Origin: Brachionus koreanus
Taxonomy: Eukaryota > Rotifera > Eurotatoria > Ploima > Brachionidae
Length of the DNA: 18,642 nucleotides
Assembly: GCA_016987375.1 (NCBI GenBank)
Contig: PJRA01000048.1
Coordinates: 152,467 to 171,108 of the forward strand
Direction: 5' to 3'
Shown: in pieces, positions 7,306-17,001 of the stretch
Numbering within the stretch: position 1 is the stretch's first letter
How the letters are laid out: each line of letters opens with the position of its first letter
Notes under the pieces: generated by a model
What the model was told of the DNA's origin: nothing
Databases searched by the model: none
What the model saw: the letters and a program-made list of their open reading frames with translations, nothing else
Program-made: the position numbers and the translations under genes

Positions 7306-8466
7306 TTAGTTTTCAAAATCTTCAATGTTTTTGATTTCGATAGTCTGATGCAAGTTTATACCCGAAACTTTTATTATCGCGGTCTCTTTATAAATTTCTA
7401 TTAAGTACCAAACTGCACATGTTCTATTTGGTCCTTGACAATCGCATAAAGAAAATTTAACTTTCATTTTATCTTTGAATTCACTAGAAAAATTGATTTG
7501 AATTTTACCAATTTTCAATAATAAAATTTTTGACTCACTCAAATTATAATTAAATAATTAATGGAAATTTGTTAGACTACTTATAAAGAATTTAAGTCTT
7601 TTTTTAGTCAAGCGATTTAAACAGAAGCGATTACCTTTGATTTGTATAAAAAATAGTGAAGGAATTAGCTGTTAGGGAAAAAATACAATTCAGGTAAAAA
7701 AAATCAATGCTAAACTCAATTTTTTAAATCTGCAAATTTCTTCTAAAATTTTGAATTAAAGATTTTTATTGTTTTGCATGAAAAGATTTTTTTTCTCTTT
7801 AAGTGCTTCTTGTGGAACATAGGATCATTGGATATTAATTTGCAATTAATCTTAATTCTTGGACGGACAGGTTAGGGTTAGTTGGGCCTACGCACTTACA
7901 GCTGGAACTGTGTGGGGATTTGAACCCTCAACCTCCTGATTAGTGCTGAGTACCGTAAGTAACGGCCACTGGACCGCCAAAACTTGGTGTTGGCCGTTTT
8001 AATGGTCGTGTAAAATTTTCAAATATAAAAATTTGAAAGATAAAAAGATATTCCTCTGCGGCCACCAACACGACCAATACAAAAAAGCTTATGGCTGTCC
8101 AGGAGCCGTTACTGACGGCACCCAACACCATTCCTGATTGATGTCGATTGATCGAATCACTTGAACATAGGATCTACATGTAGTTATATTTATAAATTAA
8201 ATTGTAAAACAAAAAAAAATATTAATAAAAATAATTTTGAACGTCTTTGATATTTGCTCTTTGAATGAACTAAATTGTATAAGAAAAACAAAAAATTTTT
8301 TCTTAAGTTTTTAAAAATCATATTTGTCATATTGAAATAAAAATTTAATTTTTATGATAAAATTTTTTCGGAAATGATAGAAAAAAATTATGGATAAAAA
8401 TAAATACTTACAGTAGTTTGAATTGTCACTAGATAAAAATACAAAAATAGGACCAGCTTGAACTTG
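7306..8466 (-). CDS. extracellular N-glycosylated protein of unknown family, three 3' exons
   Basis: Exons 8412-8466, 7635-7668 and 7306-7537 join in one frame to 106 residues ending in TAA at 7306-7308. Acceptors are TTTTCATCAG|CAAG, TTTTTCCCTAACAG|CT and AATTTGAG|TGAG; donors are ACTACT|GTAAGT and CAAAG|GTAATC. Both junction codons become Ser. The first visible exon begins in phase 0 with QVQAGPIFVFLSSDN; its upstream exon and start were not found. The product has four N-glycosylation sequons (NYS, NQS, NFS, NRT) and a Cys cluster CDCQGPNRTC, with alternating hydrophobic/polar segments suggesting beta strands. This points to an extracellular domain, but I recognise no family. The 743-nt first intron holds the inverted SINE unit. 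It lies on the same strand as the FGF-like exon, about 1.2 kb upstream, and ends with its own stop, so it is a separate gene. The last exon alone could be open by chance; agreement of the three exons is what supports it. Confidence 0.5.
7815..7826. repeat. 12-bp target-site duplication, left copy
   Basis: GAACATAGGATC, identical to 8163-8174; the pair flanks the inverted SINE unit. Confidence 0.7.
7827..8162 (-). mobile_element. head-to-head tRNA-derived SINE unit (foldback), 336 bp
   Basis: On the minus strand 7980-7916 reads as a tRNA-derived SINE head: A box GGTCCAGTGG (7975-7966) and B box GGTTCAAATCC (7926-7916), the internal RNA polymerase III promoter, followed by a body to about 7827. 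On the plus strand 8093-8158 holds a second, diverged head (GGCTGTCCAGGAGCCGTTACTGACGG, B-box-like GATCGAATC at 8150-8158); about three quarters of the first 38 bases agree. The heads face each other across a central hairpin TTTCAAAT...ATTTGAAA (8017-8038), with further inverted matches (TGGTGTTGGCCG 7985-7996 against CGGCCACCAACAC 8059-8071). Perfect 12-bp duplications bound the whole, as expected of LINE-machinery insertion, so it moved as one unit. It sits in the first visible intron of the gene at 7306-8466. A minus-strand open frame across 7940-8131 is a by-product of this repeat. Confidence 0.7.
8163..8174. repeat. 12-bp target-site duplication, right copy
   Basis: GAACATAGGATC, identical to 7815-7826. 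Confidence 0.7.
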
Positions 8467-11091
8467 CTGATGAAAACAAAACGCGAAAATTTAAATTTCT
8501 TTATTTTAAAACAAAACATTTCTGATTTAGCAGAAAATAATTAAAATAAAAAAAGAATTATTAAATTCATCTAAAAAGAAAAAAAAATTAAAAAAAAAAG
8601 TAATCAAGCATTAGGTAAGTTTCAGGTATCGGTCTAAAGCGAATAAGAGCTTTTGAACTAGATTTAAATTATAACAATTACGTCAAATGCTTATTTGTCT
8701 TAGCAAGTCGCGCTCTAGAATAGACTAAGCTTCTTTTCAAAGATTTTTGATTTTTCTAAACGAATGAATTTTTAATTAACTTTATTTTTTTGTTGGTTTT
8801 ATTTTAAATTTAAAATAGAATAATGACAAGGATTAACTTCGAAGTGATCAATCAGAATATTTGCGCTCTAGAATTAAAAAATGATAGCCTTAAGACTTAT
8901 TTGAGTATACTTTAAACTTTTGGATTGTAATTAAACTTTTAAAATTAATTAGAAATTTTTTGCTTGCATTCTATTTTTATGTGTTCATTTTTTATGACTG
9001 GCTAATTAATTAATGAACACGGCTTCGATCCAAATCCTACACATTCTTTTTGCGTGGGAACTATGTTCAAAAACACAATTTTTTCTTCTAAAAACATTCA
9101 TTAACAACATTTCTAGAGATACACGACAAATTTAACCTTTTTTTTACCCTTCACTTGTCTATACACTATTTTAAACAAAGATAAATCAACCAACTAAGTC
9201 TACAAAATTATCTTTCATGATAAGAAACAGTTTGGTCAAACATTCTCATAAATTTTTTGTAAAAATAATTTTATTTCATTTTAGAAAAATAGACAATCTA
9301 AATCAAAGGACACTTAAAATCAGGTTATCTTAACTGAATCGATTAGAACTACTAGATTTAAAGTCTAGCAAGAAAAAAATATTTCGTAACTAAATAAATA
9401 TCTTTATTAGACTTTAAAATTATCTTCAAAAAAAAAAAATTCTCCTAGCACAAACATACTTAAATTTAAGAAAATAAAATTAATATTTTTAAGGATTTTC
9501 TTAAAGCTGTGCTCGACCAAGTATTTATTTTAGATTAAATAGCTATTTTTTTTCATCATAGATGCAAAATTAATTAGTTTCCTAATAAAAAAAATAAACC
9601 CAATTTTTATTTTTTTTATCAAATTAGGTCTATGTAATAAACGATAATGAGGGGCTTAAAATAAAACTAACGGAATGAATTAAAATTTAAAAACCATCAC
9701 TTCTATTCAATTCATCATACGATTAGAAAGAGAATCAGCTTGGTTTTAATTCGCTTTTAGTGTCTGATTTTGTCGCTTAATTATTGTCACTTGTACTTAA
9801 TGCAAAATCAATTTAAAAACCATTCACTGAAAGCTAAATATTAGTCAGTAATTTTTTTCAAATCTGAAAAATTAAGTTACATCCTGAAATATTTGAATAA
9901 ACCGGTTCTTATAAGTATTTCCGATTATTTTTTTAAAATGAAACTTTACAATCTAAATCACACACGGTTTCTTTGTTATAAACGCCATATAGCTCAATCT
10001 AAATGCTGCAAATGATTCTTACGGCTTTCGATTCCTGACTTAGAGAACCTTTTATTATTGTATAAAATAAACAAGAAACTACACCAGCACCAATCTCGCA
10101 AATAAATGGCTTTTATTTAGAATAAAAACTACCCAGGTCCTTTACAAATTTAAATTTTAACTCACAATTTATTTCAAGTTCTAGTTTAATTTAGGCAACA
10201 AAAAAATTTTTGATTAAGGCTTGAGTTTAATATTACAAAAATCTCAAGTCGTTTGCATCAAGATCTAACAAAGTTAACTAATAGACAATTAACAAATATT
10301 CAACAATTATTTCTTTGCTTAAACAATATCAAAAATATGATCTATGAAAATTGAGTAACCCGTATCCAAAAACCTGCTTTAATTTTGCTTTGCTCTTGAT
10401 TACTTGAAATAGATGATAAATATTAAGTTGGTTTTAAAATTATAGATTAACCATTAAGTGACCTAAAATATTAATTTGGAAGAAACGATAATTATTTTTT
10501 TTTCATTTCAAAAATCAAATGTCTATGATCAATTTTCTTAAATGAATTTAATTTAGTCACTGCTTAAATTAAAAGATAAATAGATTTTTTTATTCATAAA
10601 ACTATTCTCAAATATTTTAAAAATAATCATTGATTTTGAATGAACTGCTTGATAGGCGAATGCTGCCTAAAATAAACTAATATTAATTTGTTTCTTTAGA
10701 ATTAAGCTTCAAATGTTCAATAAAATAAATCATAAAAATGGTATTGATAAGAAAAAATTCATTGAACTTTATTATATAAAAGGATGAACTTTGAAAAAAA
10801 ACACATTGATTTATTTCGAATAAACAACCTATAGATAATGCCATTGAAGAAAAAAAAAATTTTCAATTTGTGAATTAAATCAGTTATATCATCGAAATAA
10901 AACAAATTTAAAGTCCAAATAAAAATAATAACCTTTTTTATTTTTTAAATAAAATCAAATGTTATTCTCTAATGTACTGAGATCTAACAAAATAATTTAT
11001 TTGCTTGGACTATTTCATTAAACAAAAATGATTGCATGAAACTAAAATATACAATAAGCTCGACTATCTTCAATTTTTATATTTAATTAAA
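8467..11091. other. long AT-rich stretch, almost featureless
   Basis: The upstream exons of the minus-strand gene should lie here but none could be supported. On the minus strand near 8574 a strong acceptor (TTTTTCTTTTTAG) is followed directly by ATG and a hydrophobic run, but a TAA after nine codons ends it. GCGCTCTAGAAT occurs at 8710-8721 and again at 8863-8874. Around 9010-9110 a short Cys-containing minus-strand frame is too short to call. From 9.2 to 11.1 kb I see only A/T-rich sequence. Confidence 0.45.
8710..8874. repeat. 12-bp direct repeat pair around 141 bp
   Basis: GCGCTCTAGAAT at 8710-8721 and 8863-8874. Half of its bases are G/C, which makes a chance match less likely here. It could be a target-site duplication, but the 141 bp between shows no element ends. 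Confidence 0.3.
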
Positions 11092-11178
11092 TTAATCAGA
11101 CTCAAAACATTTACAACAACGACCCCATGTTCTGTGTCGTGTTTTAGTTGTCCTCGCTAATTGCTTGCAAATATCAAG
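11092..11178 (-). CDS. possible short terminal exon, basic and Cys-rich (weak)
   Basis: A minus-strand acceptor TTTTTTAATTATCAATTAG is followed by 28 codons in phase 0 (LDICKQLARTTK..., ending WGRCCKCFESD) and TAA at 11092-11094. The patch is richer in G/C than its surroundings. It could be the C-terminal exon of a larger gene whose other exons I could not find; the CC-C cluster would suit a palmitoylated cytoplasmic tail, but that is a guess. A frame this short is compatible with chance. Confidence 0.22.
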   Translation of the reverse strand, partial: LDICKQLARTTKTRHRTWGRCCKCFESD

Positions 11179-12539
11179 CTAATTGATAATTAAAAAATGT
11201 ATTTTGAACGTTCTATTTTATTTTTATTGCTTCATCTCTTTCTTTATCGTTATCCTAAATCTCTACGTGCTTAGCATACCATGAAGCTTTTGAATTTTCA
11301 TCTGATATAATTTATTGAATAATCTAAAAATAAATAGCTAAATGTAAAATCAAAGTCTCAAAAAAGTTTTCACGTTCTTTCAAAATAAAATGATTCTTGG
11401 CCAAATTTCAGTTTGGTCACCACAAGACTTTTTCAAAATTTTTGGTCAAAATTGGTTAATTAAAAAATAAATAAATAAAAAAGCTCTTAGTGCTCTTAGT
11501 TAAATTTTCTAGTCAAATATTTGGTTAGTCCTCTTAGAAAAAAAAAGAACAAAAATTAAAGAAAAAAGCCACTAGAGTTTTGAAACTCCTTGAGCAAAAT
11601 AATCTCTTTTTTAGAGAGAAAAAAAAAAACAAAATTATATAATTGTTTTGACTTGAAGGAGAGTTCTGGTATTTTAAAATACTACTAAATGCCAAAGTCC
11701 GAATTCTAAGCTAATGAGAAAATAAAAATCTCTTAGAATTTGATTTAATTTATTTCAAAAGTCACTTGAATTAAAATTTTAAATTGACTGTTAATTTTAT
11801 TCTTTTAAATAGCTGTTAATATTTTGACCTGTTTTTTGTTTTCTTTTATTTTCTATTCATTTTAAAACTATAGAAAGTGTTATAAGTAGAAAATATTTTT
11901 CTAATGGATTTTTAGCCTTCTAAGCAAAAATAACGCTAAAAATTAAAATTTTTCTTTCAAGGTGTTTAAGTCAATATTTTTACTAAAGCTTTAACGACAC
12001 TATAGCATAGGTAGTAGTTTTAATGGATCTTGTCTCTTAAAATAACCCTTAGGTGTTAAAATAAAATAATTTGGATATGAAGTCCAAAGCAGTTTCGAGC
12101 CGCTTTATCTCTCTTTTCAGACCTCCTGTTAGCAAAACTTGGGTAAACAAGAAGTAGAAAAAAACAAAGATTATTATTGCATAAGGAGTAGCATCGTAAT
12201 ATTTTATAAACAATCATTCTTTAATGAAATAAAATAGAATGCAAGCAGTTTGCGTATGGGACTAAAATGTTTAGTACTTTTAAAACAAGAATGCACATTA
12301 TTTTATACTATCTTTTAACAAATATGCTTTGTATTTACATATTATATTTTGACTTTAACCATTTTTGACTTTCTTTTTTAGAATATTGTTATTAATAAAA
12401 AGATTAAACAAAAGGAAGTTTTATTTTGATTAAATAAAGTGTTTAGAGCAAATTGAAATATGGTTTGTTGCGGGATAACTTGACTGGCAGTAAAACCATT
12501 TAATTCCTTGTCAATTAAGTAGTGGCCACATCTTGATTT
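11179..12539. other. AT-rich stretch, no feature seen
   Basis: No exon, RNA or element could be supported. A 26-codon ATG frame at about 12078-12158 is unremarkable. Confidence 0.5.
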
Positions 12540-12934
12540 TAAAAAATTGATAAACAAAGAATTAGCTCTATCATTGAACTAATTAATAATCCTTTAATTT
12601 TTCAATAATAGTCAATATTCTTCGAAAAATTAAAGGATTCAAATGGAAGAAGTCATCTGAGATAAACAAGACTCTTTACAAATCATTAATAAGATCCATC
12701 TTCGACTATTGTTTTATTATTTTACAGTGCGGCACTCAAATAATTAAAAGAGACTTACACATTCTACAGAACAGAATTCTACAGATTTTAAAATTTTTTC
12801 CACTCAAAACAAGTATAGACACAATACATAAGATTAATCAAGATATAAACATAAACTAATTGCCAAAGAAATTAGTGATTTTACTGCAAAACAAGTCACC
12901 CTGAAGCATACCAAAACTCTGCTGAACAACCTAT
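12540..12934 (+). pseudogene. reverse transcriptase remnant of a non-LTR retrotransposon
   Basis: The frame is open from 12590 to TAA at 12857-12859 (89 codons) and reads NILRKIKGFKW, then LYKSLIRSIFDYCF (about 12674-12714), then LHILQNRILQIL (about 12752-12790). This is the conserved region after the RT palm of jockey/CR1-like elements ('LN.LK...W......L..LYK..I.S.LDY' then 'L...QN.ALR'). A frameshift near 12843 moves it to another frame, which continues KLIAKEISDFTAKQ to about 12932, where the TTAA MITE interrupts. It is better preserved than the copy at 4310-4915. The catalytic residues are not in the fragment. Upstream, about 12545-12595, a shifted frame may be a further eroded part. Confidence 0.72.
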
Positions 12935-12935
12935 T

Positions 12936-13149
12936 TTAACACTAGAAGCACCTTGACTCGTTTGAAAAATTTTTAAATCCTCGTATCTTTTGAATGGATT
13001 TTTCAAATAAATATATCTTTTTTGAATTATGTAGATTTTAAAATTTTCTTTAAATAATGATATTACTTTATAAAATTATTTTAGTTTTTTTTATAAAATA
13101 TTTATGAATTAAAAAAACCTGAAAAAATGCTTGGTGCTTCTAGTGTTAA
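12936..13149. mobile_element. 206-bp piggyBac-type MITE with TTAA duplication
   Basis: TTAA (12936-12939), CACTAGAAGCACC (12940-12952), an A/T-rich interior, GGTGCTTCTAGTG (13133-13145), TTAA (13146-13149). The 13-bp terminal inverted repeats are perfect, and TTAA duplication with termini beginning CAC or CCC is the hallmark of piggyBac elements. The interior cannot encode a transposase, so this is a non-autonomous copy. It interrupts the retrotransposon remnant at 12540-12934. The same terminus stands alone at 2750-2766. Confidence 0.75.
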
Positions 13150-13941
13150 ACTACTACAAATTTCGATCTTAAAAATTTGAACACAAGAGCTGAAAAGAGG
13201 GCTAGAGCTGCTCGAAAATGTCCTGGATTTATATGGTTCTAATTAATGAACTAATTCTAATCCTTTGGCTTTACACAACAGAAATGTGTGGGAAAATACT
13301 TGTGAATATCTAAATGCTTTGTTAAAAATAAATTGGTCAAGTTTTTTAAAATTTAGATGCATTTTTATAGAAAAAATAATATTAAAATAAAAAAGGTGAA
13401 TTCGATTTCTATAATAGAAAAACGATGAAAGATAAAAATGATAAATTTTTTAATTAGATAACAATGGCTACATTAAAAAAATCATTGAACTAAAATAATT
13501 TTTAATTCCTATTCAAATACATCAAGATAAAGAAATTACATTTTTCGGAGTTACTTTAATCATAAAAAATTTTATCTTGGGGATTAAGATAAGCGATTTA
13601 CTTTTTTCTCTATAATTAAAAATAATTAAAGAAATAACTTGATATGATCGAAACATGGATTAAATTGAAAAAAATGTCTCTTTGAATTGTTAATGACATT
13701 CATGCAAGCTTTTCTTGATATTAGAAAAAAAAAATTCATGATGCTAGTTTTTATTATTGATAAAATTTTTACAAATTAAATTCTATTAATCATTTAAAAT
13801 TTGAAAAAAATGCCACCACCAACTCTTATTAATATGATTAAGTGATATGAAAATTTTAAATTAAATTGTAATTTTGAATTTTTAAACTTCTAAGCATTTT
13901 GATAAGAAACGAGCTATTCAAACCTCTTCAAATGTTTCTCA
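13150..13941. other. AT-rich stretch, possibly retroelement tail at its left
   Basis: At 13150-13245 a plus-strand frame (NTRAEKRARAARKCPGF) continues in register with the retroelement fragment left of the MITE and may be its tail. The rest shows no feature. Confidence 0.35.
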
Positions 13942-13949
13942 TATATAAG
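13942..13949 (+). promoter_or_regulatory. TATA box (TATATAAG)
   Basis: It lies 62 nt before the ATG at 14004. A start about 30 nt downstream would leave a short leader of roughly 30 nt. Confidence 0.35.
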
Positions 13950-14003
13950 TCAAGCTTTTGATAGGAAATTAATGAATGAGAATTTATATAACTGAGGAAA
14001 AGT

Positions 14004-14445
14004 ATGAAGGCTACAAGAGTTGTTTTCATCATTATGATCAGCCTCTTGGTAGGCGTAAGTAATTGCTTAAGCTGGTTCCATAAATGCAGTTTACCCAAGA
14101 CAGTGGAAAACTTTCAGCTAAATAAAGTGAATTAAACGAATTCAAACTTAAAATGCTCTTTTAATTTAAAAATTGGATATTTTTGCTTAATTTTAAAAGA
14201 AAACAAAAACAAGATTTTTCTGAATGAATTTGATTAAAAAATTATGCAATTTTGTTTTCTAAAAGAGTATTTGGAGAATTTAAACACAAATACTTGATAA
14301 TTTTGTTTTTTCTTTAGATAATTGGCTCATGGTTTATTTATTTGCATTCACAAGGGACGCTCATTGACCATTTTAAATGCATGAAAACAATTTACAAGCC
14401 AACAGAAGAGCATAATGCCGTTATAGCAAACTCTATTGCTTGGTC
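14004..14445 (+). CDS. small signal-anchor protein, first two exons
   Basis: Exon 1 (14004-14054) encodes MKATRVVFIIMISLLVG and ends at a consensus donor GGC|GTAAGT. After a 263-nt intron, exon 2 (14318-14445) follows acceptor TTTTTTCTTTAG and ends at a second consensus donor TGGTC|GTAAGT. The join is phase 0 and only this frame of exon 2 is free of stops (42 codons: IIGSWFIYLHSQGTL... to ...NSIAW). Residues 6-25 are strongly hydrophobic after a short basic start, which suits either a signal peptide or a type II signal anchor; a single Cys follows. A TATA box precedes it. Direct splicing to the exon at 17002 would give a 70-residue protein ending WREILRHV; otherwise an unseen middle exon restores the other frame. 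I recognise no family. Confidence 0.42.
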
Positions 14446-15029
14446 GTAAGTTTTAAAATAATTGACGTCTAATTCCGACCTCTACTTTTTTTACAAAGCA
14501 AATATATTTTTAAAAGTTATAATGTATCATTTAGTTAGATATTTTCTCTAACAAAAAATAAATAAACTTGGTCTTACGAATAATTTTTATTTTAGTTTGA
14601 TCTTTTGACAATGCTATCAGTTTTAAAAAATTTTTCTGCTATTTGTGTGTTGGAAGAGAGCATTTAAGACTTAAAACTGACAATTTCTGTATAAATTAGC
14701 TACTACACACTAGAACTATAAATTGCTGAATTTTCGCTTTTTTCATAAAGCTCTTAAATTTTTGAAGTTTTTTCATCATAACTCCTAAAAAAATCATGCA
14801 ATTAGAATAAATTATAGCTCATTTTAATCGAGGTAAAATTCTCTACAAAATGATATATCATTCTAACATTTGAATTTTATTGACCTCCGAGGACAACCTG
14901 GGGTCAGGACATGTGAAAAAAATCTATTATTATTTTCGAAAAAAAGACTGTATTAACTTGTAAATTTTTATAATTTTATCTTTATTAAATCATAATTTTT
15001 TATAATTGAAATTTTGGACAAGCATTAAA
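14446..15029. other. intronic stretch, no clear feature
   Basis: It lies within the presumed second intron of the plus-strand gene. The segment around 14850-14935 (AAATGATATAT..., ...GGGTCA...) weakly resembles 15725-15900 and may be an eroded repeat. No exon could be supported. Confidence 0.35.
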
Positions 15030-15310
15030 ATTTTCTCCATGTCATTACCATTTCGATGAGCTCTTTCATGATTGTTGACCTGCTTTGTATGTTACTGTTG
15101 GGTTTCCAACCTTATGTCGTCCTTGTGGTGTCCGTAAAAGGGCTATTTTTGGTATTCTTTTTTCCTTCATTCAAAGTACATGTCCAAGCCATCGCAATTT
15201 TTGAGTTTTTGAGAGCTGTACAGTTTGTGTTTTATTTGCTTACTATAGCTGGTTGATTTCCATGCTGGTTGCAGTCTAGCAAAGGTAATCTTTGTTTTAG
15301 CAAGTCTTTT
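15030..15310 (-). pseudogene. non-LTR retrotransposon C-terminal remnant (LINE)
   Basis: On the minus strand about 15310-15205 translates as RLAKTKITFARLQPAWKSTS followed by KQIKHKLYSS, matching the 'RIAKA..AF.RL...W.S..IS...K..LY.S' segment after the RT domain of many LINEs. After a deletion, about 15200-15070 gives LRWLGHVL*MKEKRIPKIAL and TPQGRHKVGNPTVTY, then after a frameshift TIMKELIEMVMTW, which matches their conserved C-terminal 'RW.GHV.RM...RIPK.AL....G.R..GRP..TWR..' block. A stop, a frameshift and the deletion make it dead. It is a different family from the two RT remnants elsewhere in the window. The hydrophobic plus-strand frame at 15056-15256 is its shadow. Confidence 0.75.
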
Positions 15311-16070
15311 GAAATCACACGCTTTGTGTTAAAATATTTTAAATTGGATAATTTAAGTAAAAAATTCCTTTTTATCTTTTTCATTGCTGCTGGACTTTCA
15401 TTATGATTATGTAAGTATATTAGTACAATTTAGTTAGGAGCCATTTAAGTATTTGCTTATTTTTTTCTATCGTTTAAGTTTGATTATAGGCAGTACCCTA
15501 AAGATTCAACCGTTGCATCTTTATCTAATTCTTTTTTCTCTCTGTACATTTCTTTATTTTTTATATCACAGAGTTTGCCGAGTTCTTCACTCTTTCCATT
15601 TGTTAAATTAATAAAACAAAAAAAAAATATTACAAAAATATTTGAAATTTTCAAAAAATATACTTCAAGGACAAAAACTAGACATATTTTTTGAGAGCTC
15701 GTGAAATTTTCTTCAAGATAAATGGTAGCCAGTTGAGGGTCATGTTTTTTAAAATATAAAAATATTCAATTTTCGCAAAAAATAAAAATCATCAAAAAAA
15801 TTAATTTAATTTTCTAAAATATTTCTAACTAAATGATATATTACAACTTTTGAAAATTTTTTGCTCTGTAAAAAAGTGGGAGTCAGAAAATTTTCAAAAA
15901 TTGGGGGTTAGTGGTTTAATAGAACCGTTTCAAATAAGTGAATACAACTTTTTATTTTTAAATAAAATTATAGAGTTAAAAAATAGATGATATCTATTTA
16001 ATAAGATAAAGTCTAGGGCTGAAAGGTGCTAATGGTTCTATTTTATAAGAAATAAATTTCCATTCTTTGG
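15311..16070. other. AT-rich stretch, no supported feature
   Basis: A plus-strand acceptor at 15489 (TTTGATTATAG|GCAG) opens a 66-codon frame that is in phase with exon 2 of the plus-strand gene. However, the frame is mostly low-complexity F/S/L/K translated from pyrimidine tracts and has no convincing donor, so I do not call it an exon. Confidence 0.35.
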
Positions 16071-16111
16071 GTATAAGTCGAGTGGCGTTTTAAGACGTTT
16101 GGGTCGATTCC
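16071..16111 (+). repeat. degenerate tRNA-like (SINE head) segment
   Basis: It has an A-box match AGTCGAGTGG at 16076-16085 and a B-box-like GGGTCGATTCC at 16101-16111 (one mismatch). The spacing is shorter than in an intact tRNA, so it is not a functional tRNA gene; it may be an eroded SINE head. Confidence 0.3.
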
Positions 16112-17001
16112 TTTGATTAAAATGACGACTAAAACAAGAACTATGAATACAACTTGTATTTGGAATGTTTTTAGGATAAATAACTGTTTTCTCTATTTGA
16201 ATATTTAATCAAGGCTTTTTTCTTATATTTTAGAAAAGATCTTTAGACTCTTTCACATAAGGTGGGTTTTTACAAAGGAATTTATCACAGTAATCTTTAA
16301 ACCAGAAAATTAAGAAACAAATGACTAAGTTTGACGACCAACATAGTATGAAAAATAAAATTAAAGGACGGATAACAACATTTTAGGAAATTAATACAAA
16401 ATTGTGCAATTAAAAAAAAATAATGTATTAAGATTCAAGTTTTCAAAAATGTATGCTTTGTTAAACACGTTTTTAAAGTTGTTTCCAATTTTTAGACTTA
16501 CATCAAAGTGTTCTCTAATTATAGTGTTCAATTTAAAATTTTTAGCGTGGCCTGACATTAATTAAGAACATAACAAAAATCTAAATTACTACATTAAACT
16601 TCATCGAACAATTTTCTAAAAATTTTATCAAAGAAATGCTTAAATAGTACTTGAAAAATATTTAAAAAAAAATTTATCATTATTATTTTTAAAACTTTAT
16701 GTTTATTTATACAACTACAGCTAAATAAATACAAAAATTTTTAAAAAAATTATTTTTTCAATCAGAAATCTAAAATTAAAAAACATAAAAATTTATTAAT
16801 TTTTGCTACAAAACATGCTTATTTTCATGAAATAAAAAGCAAAAGGAAAAGGTAACATAAAGGGTCGAAAAGAACACTCCGGGTTTTAGAATAATTTTAA
16901 TTATTGAAATGACGAGACATAAACAAAACAGAATTTTCATCAATATTTTTGTATACTGCACTTTTTTTTTAATTTGTAAGTTATTTGGTTATTTTTCACA
17001 G
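16112..17001. other. AT-rich stretch, no feature seen
   Basis: Presumed intron sequence of the plus-strand gene. I see no exon, RNA or element. Confidence 0.4.

Noticed and set aside
7861..7885. Telomere-like GGTTAGGGTTAG
   Set aside because: Only two units, within the SINE body; too short for an interstitial telomere tract.
7940..8131. 63-codon minus-strand frame with a hydrophobic stretch
   Set aside because: It lies wholly inside the inverted SINE unit and covers the A box and the second head; the repeat explains it.
8527..8574. Signal-peptide-like start (MNLIILFLF) after a strong acceptor, as first exon of the 7306-8466 gene
   Set aside because: A TAA follows nine codons, and no donor in the right phase joins it to the exon at 8466.
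9010..9110. Short Cys-containing minus-strand frames, one including CVF as in FGFs
   Set aside because: About 34 codons, no other FGF motif, and length expected by chance.
15056..15256. 66-codon hydrophobic plus-strand frame resembling a membrane protein
   Set aside because: The opposite strand gives clear LINE C-terminal motifs (RWLGHV, RIPK), so this is a shadow.
15490..15690. 66-codon plus-strand frame in phase with exon 2 of the 14004 gene
   Set aside because: Mostly F/S/L/K from pyrimidine and A tracts, no good donor, and a stop ends it; it reads as intron.
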